A stretch of DNA of 64,000 bases from the NCBI GenBank assembly GCA_022828595.1, contig JAKGHH010000003.1:52503759-52567758 (forward strand), read 5' to 3'. Each line of letters starts with the position of its first letter. Position 1 is the first letter of the stretch. This DNA comes from Nelumbo lutea. Its lineage: Eukaryota > Streptophyta > Magnoliopsida > Proteales > Nelumbonaceae. The translations under genes were made by a program, and so were the position numbers. This document shows positions 44,820-58,049 of this stretch, one piece after another. Below the pieces are notes generated by a model, which saw only the letters and a list, made by a program, of their open reading frames with translations, searched no databases and was not told where the DNA came from.

Positions 44820-46740
44820 TCATTGCTCAGTCGGATGCTCCTCGATCTGCTCAGGGACCTCGGCAGTAGCACCCTCCTCAGCAAGTGTAGGGGGATTGTA
44901 CGGGTCTAAACTGTGTGCAATTTTAGCAGTGCAGGGAGCCAACGCACAATCCTCTCCCGATAAAGATAGAACCCCTCCACCCAAGAGTTAGAAGAAAAGT
45001 CATCGAGGGAAAGCTATTGGGCCTCTGAGGCCTTGTACTTAGTGACCGCTTCTTCCTCCGCATTGGCAATCCTATCCCTGGCCTCCCTGAGCTCCTTCTT
45101 CAAGGCGTCATGTGCCTCCTTCAGCTCGATGATGTGGGTCTTCAGTTTGCGGACGGTGTCGTTCCACTCATCTATGTCGTGCCTTAACTCAAAGTTCTCG
45201 TCCTCGAGCTCGAAAACCCGAGACCTCGACCTCTCGACCTCAGCCTCCCATGCCTCATGAAGGCACCGCATTGTCTGAAGGTGATCCACCAGGCCGACAT
45301 CCGAACAAACATTCTATAGGAAAAAGACAACTCGGTACAACAAAGACAATAGTCAACTGAAGAAATAAGAAAACTTATCATTGTGGCCTTCCAAAGAGCA
45401 ACGCTCTCCAAGGAACTGCTTGTCATGCTGGAGACCTCCTGTCTGATGATGGGTGTCAATAGACCCCGAGCATGCCCTCCGTTTCAAGCTCATCACCAGG
45501 CTAAACCTTTCACCGCAATGAGTAGAAGTCAACAACACCGCTCTCCAGCACGTTCTCCATCGGCGGCGAAGAATGATCGTCCCGAGCACCCTCCTTCGGG
45601 TCGACCACCACTACTTCCTCGGGCAATCTTGGCCTCTTCGACTGTCAAAGCGTATGCTCCGCAGACTTCAGCTGCGACTCGGCAGTCTGAGGTTGAGTGC
45701 TCAGAGCCCCTCCAGACCGTGCCCTCTCCACTGCAGCCCTCATGTGGCGAGCCATCTCCTCACGACTAGCTATTTCAACACCTTCACAAGACAAACATCA
45801 AATTAGTCACCAAGTAAAAGAGCTCAGAAAAAGAATGGACCAGAAAAACTAAAATGGCGCACAGACTAGCCGCCTCACTCATCAGCCCGGCACAGATTAA
45901 CATCGAGAAGGGCATGCACTCCATCATGTTGATCCTCTCAATCAACGTAATCAACATTTTCTCATCAGTAAGCTCAGTCACGCTTAGTGCCTTCACTTCC
46001 GTCCTTAGCTTTTGGAGGTCAATAGGGAGCAAACAACCTCTAGGGTAGCACACAAAGATGAATCTCTCCTTTTAGCACTTCACCGAAGATGAGGCCCCGA
46101 CCAGCACCTTGTTATGTTGTCGAGCTGAGAAGTAATAATACACCTGCTGGTGATGCTTCAGTTACAGGAAAGAGACAAACATTGGCAGGGTAATCTCTAG
46201 GCCGCGGACTAAACAGTAACACAGAAGATTGACCACGAATCTAAAAGAGTTTGGCATCAATTGAATAGGGAGGACCCGGTACCACCTAAACACCATGGTG
46301 GTTCCCTCCCTTAAAGGAAACCTCAGCCTGACCATCAAGCTATGCATGTATACGCAAAGCTTTCCTACCCGAGCTGAGGTGGCTCTCTCACCAATGCCCA
46401 GACACCTAAGCTCAAACTCTTCGGGTATACAATACAAGGCCATAATTTGGTCCATGTCCCCAAGGTTTAGGCAGCACGGAGTGGTTGCGAATTGATTGCC
46501 AGACCATGGAGGGAAATCAGCCTCCTCTTTGGATACTACTTCGAAGTCGGCCTCCCAGACCGTGGCTCCCTCCAACTCAATGGCCTCAGCCCCAAACCCG
46601 TCATCCTCGGCCCCTGGCCATCAGCCTCATGGATAGTGAGTGCGGTAGCATCAATGAGAGACCCTGGCTAGGACTCATTGTTGGATGAAGCAAAAGAAGA
46701 GGATGAGTAGGAAGAATCAAAGGACGAAGGAGAAGACATC
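44820..46740 (-). pseudogene. Antisense ORF of Tat-type I (putative gypsy-type transposon domain plus coiled coil)
   Basis: Runs opposite to the host element. The start near 46740 reads MSSPSSFDSSYSSSSSF (acidic/Ser-rich). The frame 46575-46162 holds MALYCIPEEFELRCLGIGER, VYMHSLMVRLRFPLREGT, YRVLPIQLMPNSFRFVVNL and LEITLPMFVSFL. This is the conserved block annotated in plants as a putative gypsy-type transposon domain (the Transposase_28-like domain). The frame 45289-45014 is a coiled coil (EVERSRSRVFELEDENFELR). The end is NPPTLAEEGATAEVP near 44870. Pieces are separated by stops and possible introns (45300-45800). Its function is unknown, and it is not a transposase in the DNA-transposon sense. 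Confidence 0.75.
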
Positions 46741-47185
46741 TTACCAAAGAAACAATGGAAGTTTAGACCGCGGAACTAAAGCCCCACCAAACCGAAGACT
46801 ACTTCTCGCTGAGCTCTAGAAGGCCTCCTCGCAAATGACAAAATGAAAATGCTCTTCACTCCCAATTATAGGGCTCCCAACTATCCAGATCAAGGCAAAT
46901 CAACGGTGTAGATTAGATATCACCCTCTGACAGGTCAGGAAGATGAAATGACACCACCGCCCTTTGCACGCACATGCCCTCAGGAAACAAAATGGAACTC
47001 CTACTGACCCATCTCGAAAATGGTATGGAGGTCGAACCGACCGATCCACTCAAACCGGTTGCATCCTGAGGCACCCAACTCGGAAAAATACTATTCAAAA
47101 AGAGTTCCTTAGTCATAGACCTCAGAGCTCTTCCACGCCACACCACGGTCGAGCACTACACTCCTCAACTTCGGAACTGGGGGAG

Positions 47186-47714
47186 TGGTATTTGGGTTAT
47201 GGTTGAGCTGGCCCTGGGTGCCAAATATCACCTCCATAGCCACCTTATCTCTTCGGACACATCTGCACCACGTAGGATGGATAAGCGCAATCAAGAGATG
47301 AGAGAAATGTATGGATAAGGAGGACAGCTCCACCAAGGATTAGGTCTTATTCCAAAGACCTCGGCGAACAACCTCATCCCGACAACCCCAAAAGCCTCAT
47401 ATGAGTCACGAATCCTCGGCTATAAGTAGGTAACCTCTGCTCAAGGTAAAGGACTTCTGACTCTTTAGACTCCATACTGTTACTCTGCCTCTACTCGAAC
47501 TAACACATTTCCCTCAACTACTCAACCCAACCACACTGTTCTTGACTGACTTGAGTGTCGGAGCGCCCACCGAAGGAACAACTCCTTGGGCCTCTAACTA
47601 CTTTCTTGTTTCAAATCTTGGTGCACAGCTTCGTCCTTCCACCTCAGCTTCGCCAATTGGCACGATTATCTTACTGCAATCCTAGTTTAAGACACCTCGG
47701 ATCGAACATCATCA
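47186..47714 (+). mobile_element. Tat-type I, probable 3' LTR
   Basis: Follows a polypurine-like tract (cggaactgggggag, 47172-47185). Starts tggtatttggg and ends aacatcatca, with a TATA-like tataagtagg at about 47421. No second LTR is present to confirm it. hAT sequence resumes at 47715. Confidence 0.6.
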
Positions 47715-48900
47715 GCAAAGTTTTAAATACTTTACATGCTTATGGAATTGAGAATAAACAATTTTCTATTAGTTTTGATAATGTTAGCAATGATGATTAT
47801 GTAATAAATATTTTAAAATCTTAATTAAATCCATGTTTAAATGGTAAATTATTTCATATCAGATGTGCATGTCACATCTTAAATTAATGTATTCATGATC
47901 CTTTAAACATTATTTATACTTATATTTCTAAAATTAGAAATTGAATTATATTTATTAAAAGTTTTGGAGCAAGAAAATAAGAATTTAAATATTTATGTCA
48001 AAATTATGGTTTAAAATATAAACATTTTATATTAGATGTTAAATATAAATGGAATTCTACCTATGCTATGTTAGAAAGTTGTATTTCTCATAAACAATTT
48101 CTTACTGATTTTTATAATGCAAAAATGCCTAATGATATTATATTTGGAAGACTATGAAATGGTAATTTGTATAAGAGATTTTTAAAACATTTTTATGATG
48201 CAACTAATGAATTATCGGATATTTATTATCCAACTAGTTGTAATTTACCTTATTAATTAATGGTAATTAGTGATTGTCTTGCAAAATATAGAAATAACCC
48301 ACAATTTAAAAGTATTATTGAAATAATGGAAAATAAATTTAAAAAATATTGGGAGAACATTTCTCCTCTTTATTGCTTAGCTACAATATTAGATCCTAGG
48401 ATTAGGAAAGACGGTTTAGATATCTTACTTGAAACACATTGTGAAAGTATGAATATTGAAATTGGAAATAAAAAAGAAGGCAATAGTAGAAGATAAAAAC
48501 TTTTCTATTTAATAAATAGAAGGCAATAATATGTTACATCAACAAGTTCATTTACTGAACTTAATTTTTATTTACAAATAAATTTTTCTATGAAGTGAGG
48601 GAACAAATAATTTTGATATTTTAGCCTGGTGGAGTGAACATTCAAAAAATTATCTAGTTCTCACCACCATGGCACGTAATCTACTAGCCCCTCCGGCGTC
48701 TACAATTCCATCGGAGTCTTGTTTTAGTGCAGGTATTAGGGTATTGGACAACAAGAGAAGTTGCATAAATGATGAAAGTATAGAGATGTGCATCTGCATT
48801 AAAGATTAGCTAGATGTTGAAGATAGATTACAAGACAAAGGAAGGCAAGACACTACACCCGATATTTCACCTGAAGCAAATGATGAAAGTCATGAACAAT
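47715..48900 (+). pseudogene. hAT transposase, C-terminal two thirds
   Basis: AT-rich reading resumes as KVLNTLHAYGIENKQFSISF and FHIRCACHILN, the catalytic RNase H-like fold of plant hAT transposases. It continues with YKWNSTYAMLESC, then NKFKKYWENISPLYCLATIL and DPRIRKDGLDILLE. The C-terminal dimerisation domain reads DILAWWSEHSKNYLV, RNLLAPPASTIPSESCFSAG and RVLDNKRSCINDESIEMCI. Many stops and frame changes. The BED zinc finger and first catalytic part are absent, lost where the Tat-type sequence sits. Confidence 0.9.
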
Positions 48901-49324
48901 AATTGACAAGTTGTATAGAATTTTTTATTTTTTTAAATTATTGTAAATTTTGTTTTAAGTTTATTTGTTATTTTTTTAACAATATAATTTTGTATTTTCA
49001 ATTTGTAACTATATTGTATTTTTTATATTTTATTAATTTATTTCATTTTCACATTTCATTCATCCAAGCATCCAACCACTGTATGCTTCGTAATTTGTCA
49101 TTCAAATTTAAATGAAACAAAATTCCTATTTTTCTTCCACTTTGTTATTCCAGCATTCTTATTTGGTTAAGCATTTTTTTCACTTGTGTTAGATTTCTCA
49201 TTTCTTAATTTTTCAAATAATTCCCAAAACTCAAAGGAAAATTAAATATTTTAGTTTTACACTTTTACTTAGAAATGAAATCAAATTTTTCAAAAAAGAA
49301 AAAAACAACAAAAAAGTAAAGAAA

Positions 49325-49569
49325 CCAGTCTAGCCCAATTCGACCCACACCCAAAGCCTCCTGCCCCGTGACCCAACCCAGCACAGCCCAAACCCATGGC
49401 CCGGCTTGCAGCCTGGCCCAGCCCAAGCCCACAGCACGGCACAGGCCCGCACGAGCTTGGGTCATGGGCCATGTCGGGCCGACCCCCAAACTTTTCACTG
49501 AGGGGAGCATGGCAAGGCCGCACTTTGCACGGGCCACCACGAGCCGTGCCGGCCCGCTTTACACCTCTA
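49325..49569 (+). mobile_element. hAT transposon, right end
   Basis: GC-rich gcccagcccaagcccac words, then gccggcccgctttacacctcta, the inverse of the left end at 42228. Open frames here on both strands are compositional artefacts. Confidence 0.88.
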
Positions 49570-49577
49570 CAAGCGAA

Positions 49578-49991
49578 TACTAAAAAGAACAGCACCTAAT
49601 CAGCTTTCCCATATAAAGCCTGCACTAAACTCAAATTGTAACATGAGTTGACTAAGTGGACAAGGATTTACTTCAAAAATGTTGTCAACATACACATTCA
49701 AACAATATACTCGTTTCAAGATTAAAAATGTTTAATTTACCCCATTTACAGACGTAAAAGTAAAACCAAATAGTATTTTACACAAAAAAGGTTATTAGGA
49801 AACATATCATCACATTTATACATATGAGGCATCTCAATTCTCGCAGAGCTCTATAACCAAGGTGTTATCATCATCATCGAAGGCTTATCCCAACTATTTG
49901 GGGTCGGCAGAGAAAAAAAATCAGCTCAGTTATCGACAAAGTTGTCAGCAGCATTAGCAGTCAGAGTGAATACTTCGAATGTCATGTCAAT
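49578..49991. other. 3' flank of VPS38-like gene with LINE/SINE tail relic
   Basis: 49866-49910 has tcatcatcatcgaaggcttatcccaactatttggggtcggc in sequence, a phrase widespread in plant genomes and probably a retroposon tail. Nothing else was recognised. Confidence 0.5.
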
Positions 49992-52900
49992 TTATATTTC
50001 CTGAGATTGTATAGTCCTCAACAGCTCATTTAAATTTGCCAGTACTTGGCGTGGTCCCAAACTCATAAGCCCAATAGAATTCAAGAGTTGCTCTAAATCC
50101 TGCATGAAAAAGGCGAGCATGAGACCCATAAATGGCAAGGTTATATAATGTCATAATTTTATCTTAAAACATGTGAGGAATTGATCCTGTAACTCAAGGC
50201 GATTGACATACGGCATCAATCATGAGGTAGTCAGCGCAAGTCCAACTTACCCACTGAAATAAAGATAAAAAATATAAAACATAGAATCAGAGGTAGCTCG
50301 TCGGAATCAAATGGAGGACAATTTTGAAAAAGAACTCTGAAATCCATATAGATTTCTTGAAGACTCAACATGGTGATCCTGGCCTATGTTTAAAGAAAAT
50401 TTATGATATTCTTCACCAATATTCTTAACAGATCCTTGACAGGAAACAAAATCCAAAGAGCCTAAGGCGGTGTTTCGCATTGATGCCGTTGCTTCAGAAA
50501 ATGGCTCTACATCTGTGCCACATCAGAAAAAACGGTGTGCCAAGAAACACAGCCTTTGTTTGGAATCATTGTTCCGGAAAATGGACAGGAATTGGAATTC
50601 GGGAAAGTGTGGCTCGAGAAAATGTCGAATTTGGTGTTTTCTCATTTTTGGAACCGTTGCTGCCAACTGTACCATGACATGGCATCATGTAAACCATTGG
50701 ATATGTGGACCAATGCTGAAAACAATTATAGAGCACTGATGCCAAATAAAACCGGTGCCTTTCCCCAGAAAATATTCTCTGTGGCAGCATCAATGCCAAA
50801 CAATAAAAAGAAGGCGTTTTCTCAGAAAACGGTGCAGCAAATACAGCACTGTTTTCTCAGATAACAGCTCTGAAGCAACACATTGTTGCCAAACACCAGC
50901 TAAATAATAATAGCTAGATGAGCAGCAGCAGCCATAGTTTTCAAGAAACCAAAGTGAGGCTGCTAGGCGACAAGGAAGCACCTTGTTGCCTAGTTGCCTA
51001 GGCGATGATGTTTTTAGTAAAAAACACATATTCTAGGGTAACTCCGTAGGTTTCATAACCATATTTCCTTAATAATCATCCATAATTTTCATAAGAAAAA
51101 TACAAACCTCATGTTAAAGTATAGAAAATCAACATATTCATAAGAAAAAGAAGAAAGAAAAGAAAACTCAAAAAAAAAATATGAGGGCTGAACCCCTATT
51201 TTGTTATAGGAAAAGAAGAAGAAGAAGAAGAAAATACAGCATTTAGCAATATTTGTGTTGATTAAACCAGTGTTTTAAAAGCACAAGGCGCAAAAAAGGC
51301 GCAAGGGTCAATTTGTGCCCAAGGCACAAGGCGAGGCGCATGCCTTTTTGAAGTAAGGAACCAAAAAAAAGCTAAAAAAATCGAAAAAAATGTCAGAAAT
51401 TTCAAAAAATGCAAAAAAAAATTAAACATAATATTAATAAAAAATATAAATTTAAATTTACCGGAGCAGAGTAGAACCCCCTATTTGGTAATGAACATTT
51501 TAGTTTAATGATGCCTATTTTATAATTATAATATCAAAAAATTAGGAATATAAAAGTATTTTATAACTCTATTTACAAAACTACTTGGCAATTAGGCAAG
51601 GCAAACCTCCAAGGGTGCCTTGTCGCCTAGGCGTCGACTTGAAAACTATGGCAGCAGCTTCTAACATGGGGTTTACTAACATTTCTGGTGTAACAAAGGC
51701 CGACTATTTTTCACTCCAGGAAACACTAAACATTCCACGGCAACTTTACCAAACAACACCAAGAAATAAAGAGATGACACTAGAAAAAGCACACACACCT
51801 TGTTCAACAAGAATATAGCATAAGTTGCTCTCGTTGTATCTTGGCCTTCTAGAAAGAGAGGAAATTCTGTTGGCTTAGGATTTGTTGAAGGTAGTAAACT
51901 TGATGTTGAATCGGATGGCATTGGTTCAACTGAAGGTGCATGATCAATGATATATGAACGTGAACCTCCCAAGCGGAGAGAGTACCTCAAAGGAACGTCT
52001 AAATAAGAGGCAATAAGTGAAACTGCCTGCAAGACAACCAAAATGATGAATTTTTATTCTGCATAGAATTTGGACCAGAGTTCATGGACAGATTTCTATG
52101 AAGGGGCCCAAATGAGTCATGAATAAAAGGAGAAACATTGAAAAGTCAAAATCTTCTACATCTGGAAAATTAGCATGATTTGAGAATTAAAAACTACTAA
52201 CAAGAAGAACGTTTAATTGGAATTACATCATATGAAGTAACATAAAAAACTTACATGTGCAACATGTCCCAGAGCAGCAGCAGATTTCAGAAGTTCCTTC
52301 TTATCATTGAAAAAACTCATCTTCTTTAAAGGGAGTGAAGTCAATTGAAGACCTGAAATGGTCAAGGGTCCTGGATTATGAGGTGTTGCAGATGTCCCTG
52401 CAAAAGTAAGTATATATTTTAGTACTCGTCTTCAATGTAGTGGAACATGATGAAAAGTTGCTAAGCGTGACCGATTAAAGGATTATTTCTTTGGAAATCA
52501 GGAAATTATGAGCACAGATACACTGCCCATGAGACTTCAGGCAGGTATATATTTTCGTATCCCTCCTACACAATAAAGAGATGGTGTAGTAACAAATAAT
52601 ATCAAGACCTTTCAGCACCAACTAAGATGCTACCTCGAAGACTCCTGGTCATCCAGAACTCTTTCACAAATGATCTTTTTTTTTTCATATCAACTCTTAA
52701 TGAAAAATGAATAACCTTGAAAATTTCACCACGTATGAAAATAGTACCTGATTTACTGTTGTTAGAAGATGAATTAGGCTTTTCCACATATGTTGATTCA
52801 GTTAAGGGCTTTACAGGGTAAAGAGTTGAAACTTGAGCTATCATATATTGTCTCCTTTTCTTTAGCCTCATCAGCAAATTTTCTAGATGAATATAACCTC

Positions 52901-54322
52901 TTTCTCCAGCTAATAATCTATTTGCCTCCTGCAACCAGAACTTGATCAGATTGTCTGCAGCAGCAGTGTTTATTTTCAACCATGATAGCAAATGAAGCAA
53001 AAGAAACTAAATTAATTTTGTAGTCTCTTAGTGCTTGCTTTCACTATTTTTCCAATATGTTGCAAGTCTACAATTGACATTATAAAGGATAGTGATATAT
53101 TTAAACTTGTTACAGGTGATGTTCTAGTCATCACATTCAAATGCATAGAAATTGTTATTCAATAAAAAGATCCCATCCAAAACCCAAACAAAGGGACTGG
53201 AAATCCAGGGCTATCTGGTGTGGGTGGTGCTTTAAGGGATAATGGTGGTAACCTCATTCTTAGCTGTCTGGTGTGGGTGGTGCATTAAGGGTAATTCCAT
53301 AAGAATTGAATTGCAACCTCTAATTCAAGGGTTGAAATTCAGGGTCTTAGAGATGTAGTAGTGGAAGGAAACTGCCAACTTGTCATCCATTGAATGCAGG
53401 CACAACTTATGACCCTGTGGCAATTCAGGCCACTGGTGAGGCTTAGCTACTTCCCTAGGAGCAACTACCTTGTCCTGGTTGGCGCGCTTCTTTTTCTAGT
53501 GAGCAGTCGGGCTTGTTCTTTTTATGAAAGCATTCAGTTATTTATCAAAAAAAAAAGCACAGAAAGGGAAAAAAAAAGTTGGACACTGCTTAAAAGATTA
53601 ATAATTAAAAATAGCAGGAGAATAAACATAGTATCTACCTCCTATAAACAACTTACAAAATGTTTAAGCTGGACAGACCAAAACATCCATATCACCATAT
53701 AAACACAACATTAATTGTCAAATGTCAATTACCTGCACTTGCTTACTAGCCATAGATAGAACTTTTGCAGCAAGCAGAAGTGATCTAATTTCAATAGTAA
53801 GCTCCTCTTCTTGGTTCCTTAAACCCTCTGCAACAACCTTTGAGTGCATCAACATATTTCCTATCACCAACTTCCGAGCCTCTAGTTTTTGGCGCATTTC
53901 CTCAAGCTCATTTGACCTACTTAGAGATTCTGATCTTACCTGCCCACCATTTTGTTCCCCACAAACCAGCAGGATGATCAATAAAATCCTAGAATTTCAA
54001 CAATGAGAGATTAAGAAAAAGACACTAGATTTTAAAAACAAACTTCCACTCTTCACTGAATTTTTTGAAAATAGAGAATAAAATCCCTAGGTTTTGAGAC
54101 CAAAGCACAATTGAAGATGTCAAATTGAATGTAATGCCCTACCTGGATAAGTGACTCGAGCTTCTGTTGAAGAAAATTCTTATTCTCCTTAGCTTTGATG
54201 AGTGCAGATGATAAACTCCATAATCGAGCAAGTTCCTGCTCAAAATCTTCCCATTGAATGATCTTCAAATTTGCAGCTTCTTTCGGATTTTCCTTTGAAG
54301 AGGAAACTTTCTCAGGTTCCAT
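49992..54322 (-). CDS. VPS38: VPS38/UVRAG-like subunit of PI3-kinase complex II, six coding exons
   Basis: Coding exons (minus strand, in order): 54322-54143, 53939-53733, 52928-52748, 52397-52255, 52026-51799 and 50099-49992. All have GT-AG borders, phases rejoin, and the total is 348 codons, the usual length for plant VPS38. The N-terminus is [10 protein letters not shown], then [21 protein letters not shown] coiled coil follows ([59 protein letters not shown]). The C-terminal domain has [72 protein letters not shown] and the end [19 protein letters not shown]. The protein is expected to join VPS34, VPS15 and ATG6 on endosomal membranes for PI3P production in sorting and autophagy. An ATG14-like role is the alternative. 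The last intron (50100-51798) carries two TIR elements. ATG 54322 is chosen by homology; 5' UTR exons probably lie upstream. Confidence 0.9.
50466..50900. mobile_element. Tourist/Harbinger-like TIR element in last VPS38 intron (435 bp)
   Basis: ggcggtgtttcgcattgatgc...gttgcttcag and ctgaagcaac...gccaaacaccagc are inverted ends. TAA at 50463-50465 and 50901-50903. Repeated cagaaaa.ggtg words inside. Confidence 0.75.
50932..51651. mobile_element. TIR element with ccatagttttcaag ends in last VPS38 intron (720 bp)
   Basis: ccatagttttcaag (50932) and cttgaaaactatgg (to 51651) are perfect inverse. Subterminal gcctaggcg/ggcaaggc words. Flanks are both cagcag, but this is a CAG run, so the target duplication is ambiguous. 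A second, smaller gtgttttaaaagcacaagg motif is nested at about 51270. Confidence 0.75.
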
Positions 54323-57300
54323 AGCAATGAGAGCTAAATAAGTAGAACCTGCAAATTCAAGATCATCGACAAACATCATCATCTCTCTGGTTGCAGTTAG
54401 GTTTGATGATCATCAATCCATTAATAGAGAAATGCAGCAATGGTGATATTTTATTAAATAATGAGATGAGAATGCCTCATTAGAGAAGGAAGAAAAAAAG
54501 GAAAATTATTCTTTGTTTTAAATCGCAAACTAATAGGACTACTGTCTCCAATCCACTAGATAGGGTAACTCTCTAGATAGGTCATGTATAATGCATTACA
54601 TCTCTTAGTCCATGTCATCTCTGCACTGCACATTGTATTGGAGTTTTGCCACATGACAAGGAGTTAATCAGGTTACACATTGTATTGATGGGTCACCAAT
54701 ACACAGAATAAAGGACCTATGGGGTTTTGACCTATTTCAGGGGGTAGACAGGCCTAAGACAACCTGTCCCCTGACCTATTTATGAAAAAAAACTAAAAAA
54801 AGGAGTTGCACAAGTTTCAAAGTACCGATACACCCTTCCACCATCAGGGTGTATCTATATTTTTGAACCCTGCTCAGAAGTGTTTAAAGGTAATCAGATA
54901 TGCCGTACCTAGGAAGGGGATCCCTTCTATAGAGGAAGAGCCCCAGCCAACGGAGGAGTAACAGTCTCCCTAATCAGCCTACATTCCTTGTCCTAAAGTG
55001 TCACAATAATGATCCATTTGTAGGGTCACCGGTTTCCACAATAAATATGTGGCCATTGCTGACCTCCTCATTTGTCACCAGTTATGTCAGTAAAATCCTT
55101 TTATTCTCTTTTGACAAGTAACGAAGATATCATTCATTCATTATAAACATAATACCATGTTGGCTGATCTTTGCACCTATTGAACCTGCACCTACATACC
55201 CCTAGTTAAGCACTTGAGAAAAGAAAATCCTAGGCTTTTTGAGAAGATAATGAGGAAGCTGAGCCTAGAAAAATGTACTAAATAATAAAGATGATATCTG
55301 CAATATCATGTCATGAACCTAATGAAGAGACAACAGTTGATAATCAATTATATCTGTAGTATCATGATAAGAGAAAGAAAACATAAACAAGATGATATCT
55401 ACAAAAGCTCTTCCTTTCCTCCTATGCCATGCAGGGTCCTGTATGGTTAGTGTCATCTGTGCATCCATAAAAGTGTTTCAAAATTCCCTAAGATGCTTAA
55501 ACCTTGAGGCTTATCAAGCACGATGAAGTGATCAACCTCAATTATGAGAGCTACATCTAAAAGTATAACAGAAATGCCCCACATCTTGAGACACCTTACA
55601 TTAACAATTTTCAATTCACATAGTAATTGAAGTAGGACTCTCCATTGAAGATCAAGTTAAACTTCAAAGGTGAATCCTAACACATATATACATGCACACA
55701 TGTTATGATTAACATATTTAGAGTGTTTAAAGCACTTGTGAGTTGTAAGGTATCATTTTACACAAACAAAAAAAATCTCTCTTGCTTAAGAGAAAAAAAT
55801 TGGGAATCGATTAAATAAATCAGTTAATTAGAAATTTTTCATGGAATCTAGTTAAGGCCCAATTACTTGCAGTTTCTGATTGCTAGTAGACAAAAGTATC
55901 AACTGTAGAGCCACTTACAGCCTAGTGATCCAAGAATTAGCCTGTGAATATGGTTAATTTTTCAATATAGAACAACTTATGGATTCTTTCTACAGTGGTT
56001 TTGTATGATGTCTAATACGGTGAGTCAGGATGAGATGATGCTACCAAGCAGCTGCCCAAGGTAGGTATTCAAACAACCAAAAGAAAGGCATTAACAGTAA
56101 TAAAATAGAAAATAGAAGAATTAATTTTGGGCAAAGGACTTGAGATATATTGTTCATTTTTTTCTCTTAAAAATCCCTTGTAGCAACCAAAACCCTATAA
56201 CTGCTTCAGTCCACATGATAAAAACATTTAAGAATATAGATAGCATTATAGAATCTGGATTCTAGTTAGAATATAATTCTCAGAAGACAATTGCGTTTTT
56301 AGTCCAGTTTTTATAGACTTGATTATAGAAACAACCCTGAGAAATGGCTTTTCCGTAGAAACTAAAAGGCCATTTATTAGATTTTGCATCTTCTTTTTAT
56401 AAAATCTGGAAAGTCAGATTCTAGGTTTTTTATCTTCTTTTTTTATAGAACGCAGAAACTCGGGCTCTAGGTGTCTTCCTTATTCTTTTTTTTTTTTTTC
56501 CTCTTTTAACTGGTCCGTTGAACAGGGGTTCCACCCCTTTTCTTCCTTCTACTTCTTCATCAACGGCAGGGACTCCGTCAGTACATCATCTTCTTATTCT
56601 TCTCTTGTCAAATAAAACAGGAGCTTTCCCCTTTATCATCTTCTTCTTATCCTACCTATTCTAAATTCCTTAAAACAGCCTCTACTCCTTTTCCTAATAT
56701 TTTAGATATTTCCATTAGTACACAATATTTCAACAGATAGCCTGTTTCGTGTTGACAATGCAGTAGTAGTTCAAGTGTTTAATAATATAAAGTTTCTTAA
56801 CAAAGATCTCCATTACTTTATATTGGGTAGCGGTCTTATGAATCTCTCATCGTGTACATATCCTGTAGGTGTGAAGCATATAGCACATGTAGCTTTCCCA
56901 TAATGCAACATACATTTGCGGATTTTTATTACAACTTTAACCATTATAATATGTTTTTTTTATTTTCCTAATGCTGGTGTTTATTTATCTCATGGGTATA
57001 AGTATTACAATGTTCTTGGAGGGCACATACTTTTAATTGTTAGGGAGAGGGGGACCAGACATTATCACTACCCCTGAGGTAAATAAATGCATTAAACGAG
57101 AACCCCTTTGTGGCTCAGTGGCTGAAAGCCTGAAACATGACTTGGAATAATAAAACAAGTGAAATTTCACATCAAGGGAGATAAGAAAGGAATTGGCCAT
57201 CCTTTCTCAAGCCATGGTCTTTCTTCCTGAATATTTCTACACTGTAGCAGTTGGCATGCGGTTATCTTCTAACTGTTCAAAGTCTAGAACTACCACATCT

Positions 57301-57498
57301 GTTGATGTAGACTACCTATAATTATGTATGCAAATTCAAACAGCTGTCATATATGTACTTTGACAAGGACTGCTGCAAAATATTTACAGGTGCCAGATAG
57401 TTTAATAGTTGGTAAAACTCCTACTCACAAACCCACTACCCACTAAACCCACCTTATCCACAAGGAAGATAAACTAACAAGAAGGGGGGGGGGGGGGG

Positions 57499-57532
<34 letters not shown>

Positions 57533-58049
57533 ATAGAAGCATGTTGAGTTACCAAATATATGCAAGCTCTCACTAAACTAATCAAGAATTATTAGTGGGT
57601 TCTCCTGAGGTTTTTTTCCTTATCATCCTAATAAGTAATAAGTTCTTATGCTTCATGTATTTTCTTTCCCCTTATCAAATTATTTGTGGGCTTCAGTTGT
57701 CTTCCATTTCATTCTAATTCTGAGCAAATTACACACATTTCTTTTCAATTGAATCAGACAAAACAGACCTAAGCATGCTTTTCAATTGAATTTCACATTT
57801 CTTTTCAATCTGTCTGATTTTTTATAGGATATCTGTCTGATTGAAACACTAGTTTTTCCATTTATGCAGGAAACAGCACCAATAGTCAAGGTTCCAGTCA
57901 CACGTTTCCTTTAATTATCTTATATCATCCTTATACAGTCAAGTTGAAAATGTTTCAACTGTTGATACTTCTAAAATACCATTGGAAATTGGATTTAATT
58001 AAGCAGCAAAGAGATGGATGAAACTTGAAAAAGGATACAAACAATACCT
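54323..58049. other. Long stretch upstream of VPS38 ATG, probably a 5' UTR intron
   Basis: An acceptor-like tttgcag lies at 54349 (minus) just before the ATG. No coding exon was recognised in 3.7 kb. CT-rich segments at 56490-56700. Whether this is intron or intergenic cannot be decided from sequence. Confidence 0.4.
57484..57529. repeat. Poly-G followed by (GA)n microsatellite
   Basis: About 18 G then about 14 GA units. Confidence 0.97.

Noticed and set aside
49265..49599. Overlapping Gly/Ala/Pro-rich frames on both strands
   Set aside because: Compositional effect of the GC-rich hAT end (gcccagcccaagc words).
54053..54382. In-frame ATGs upstream of 54322 ([12 protein letters not shown]...)
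   Set aside because: Family alignment starts at MEPE, and an acceptor-like site lies between, so the upstream codons are probably intronic or untranslated.
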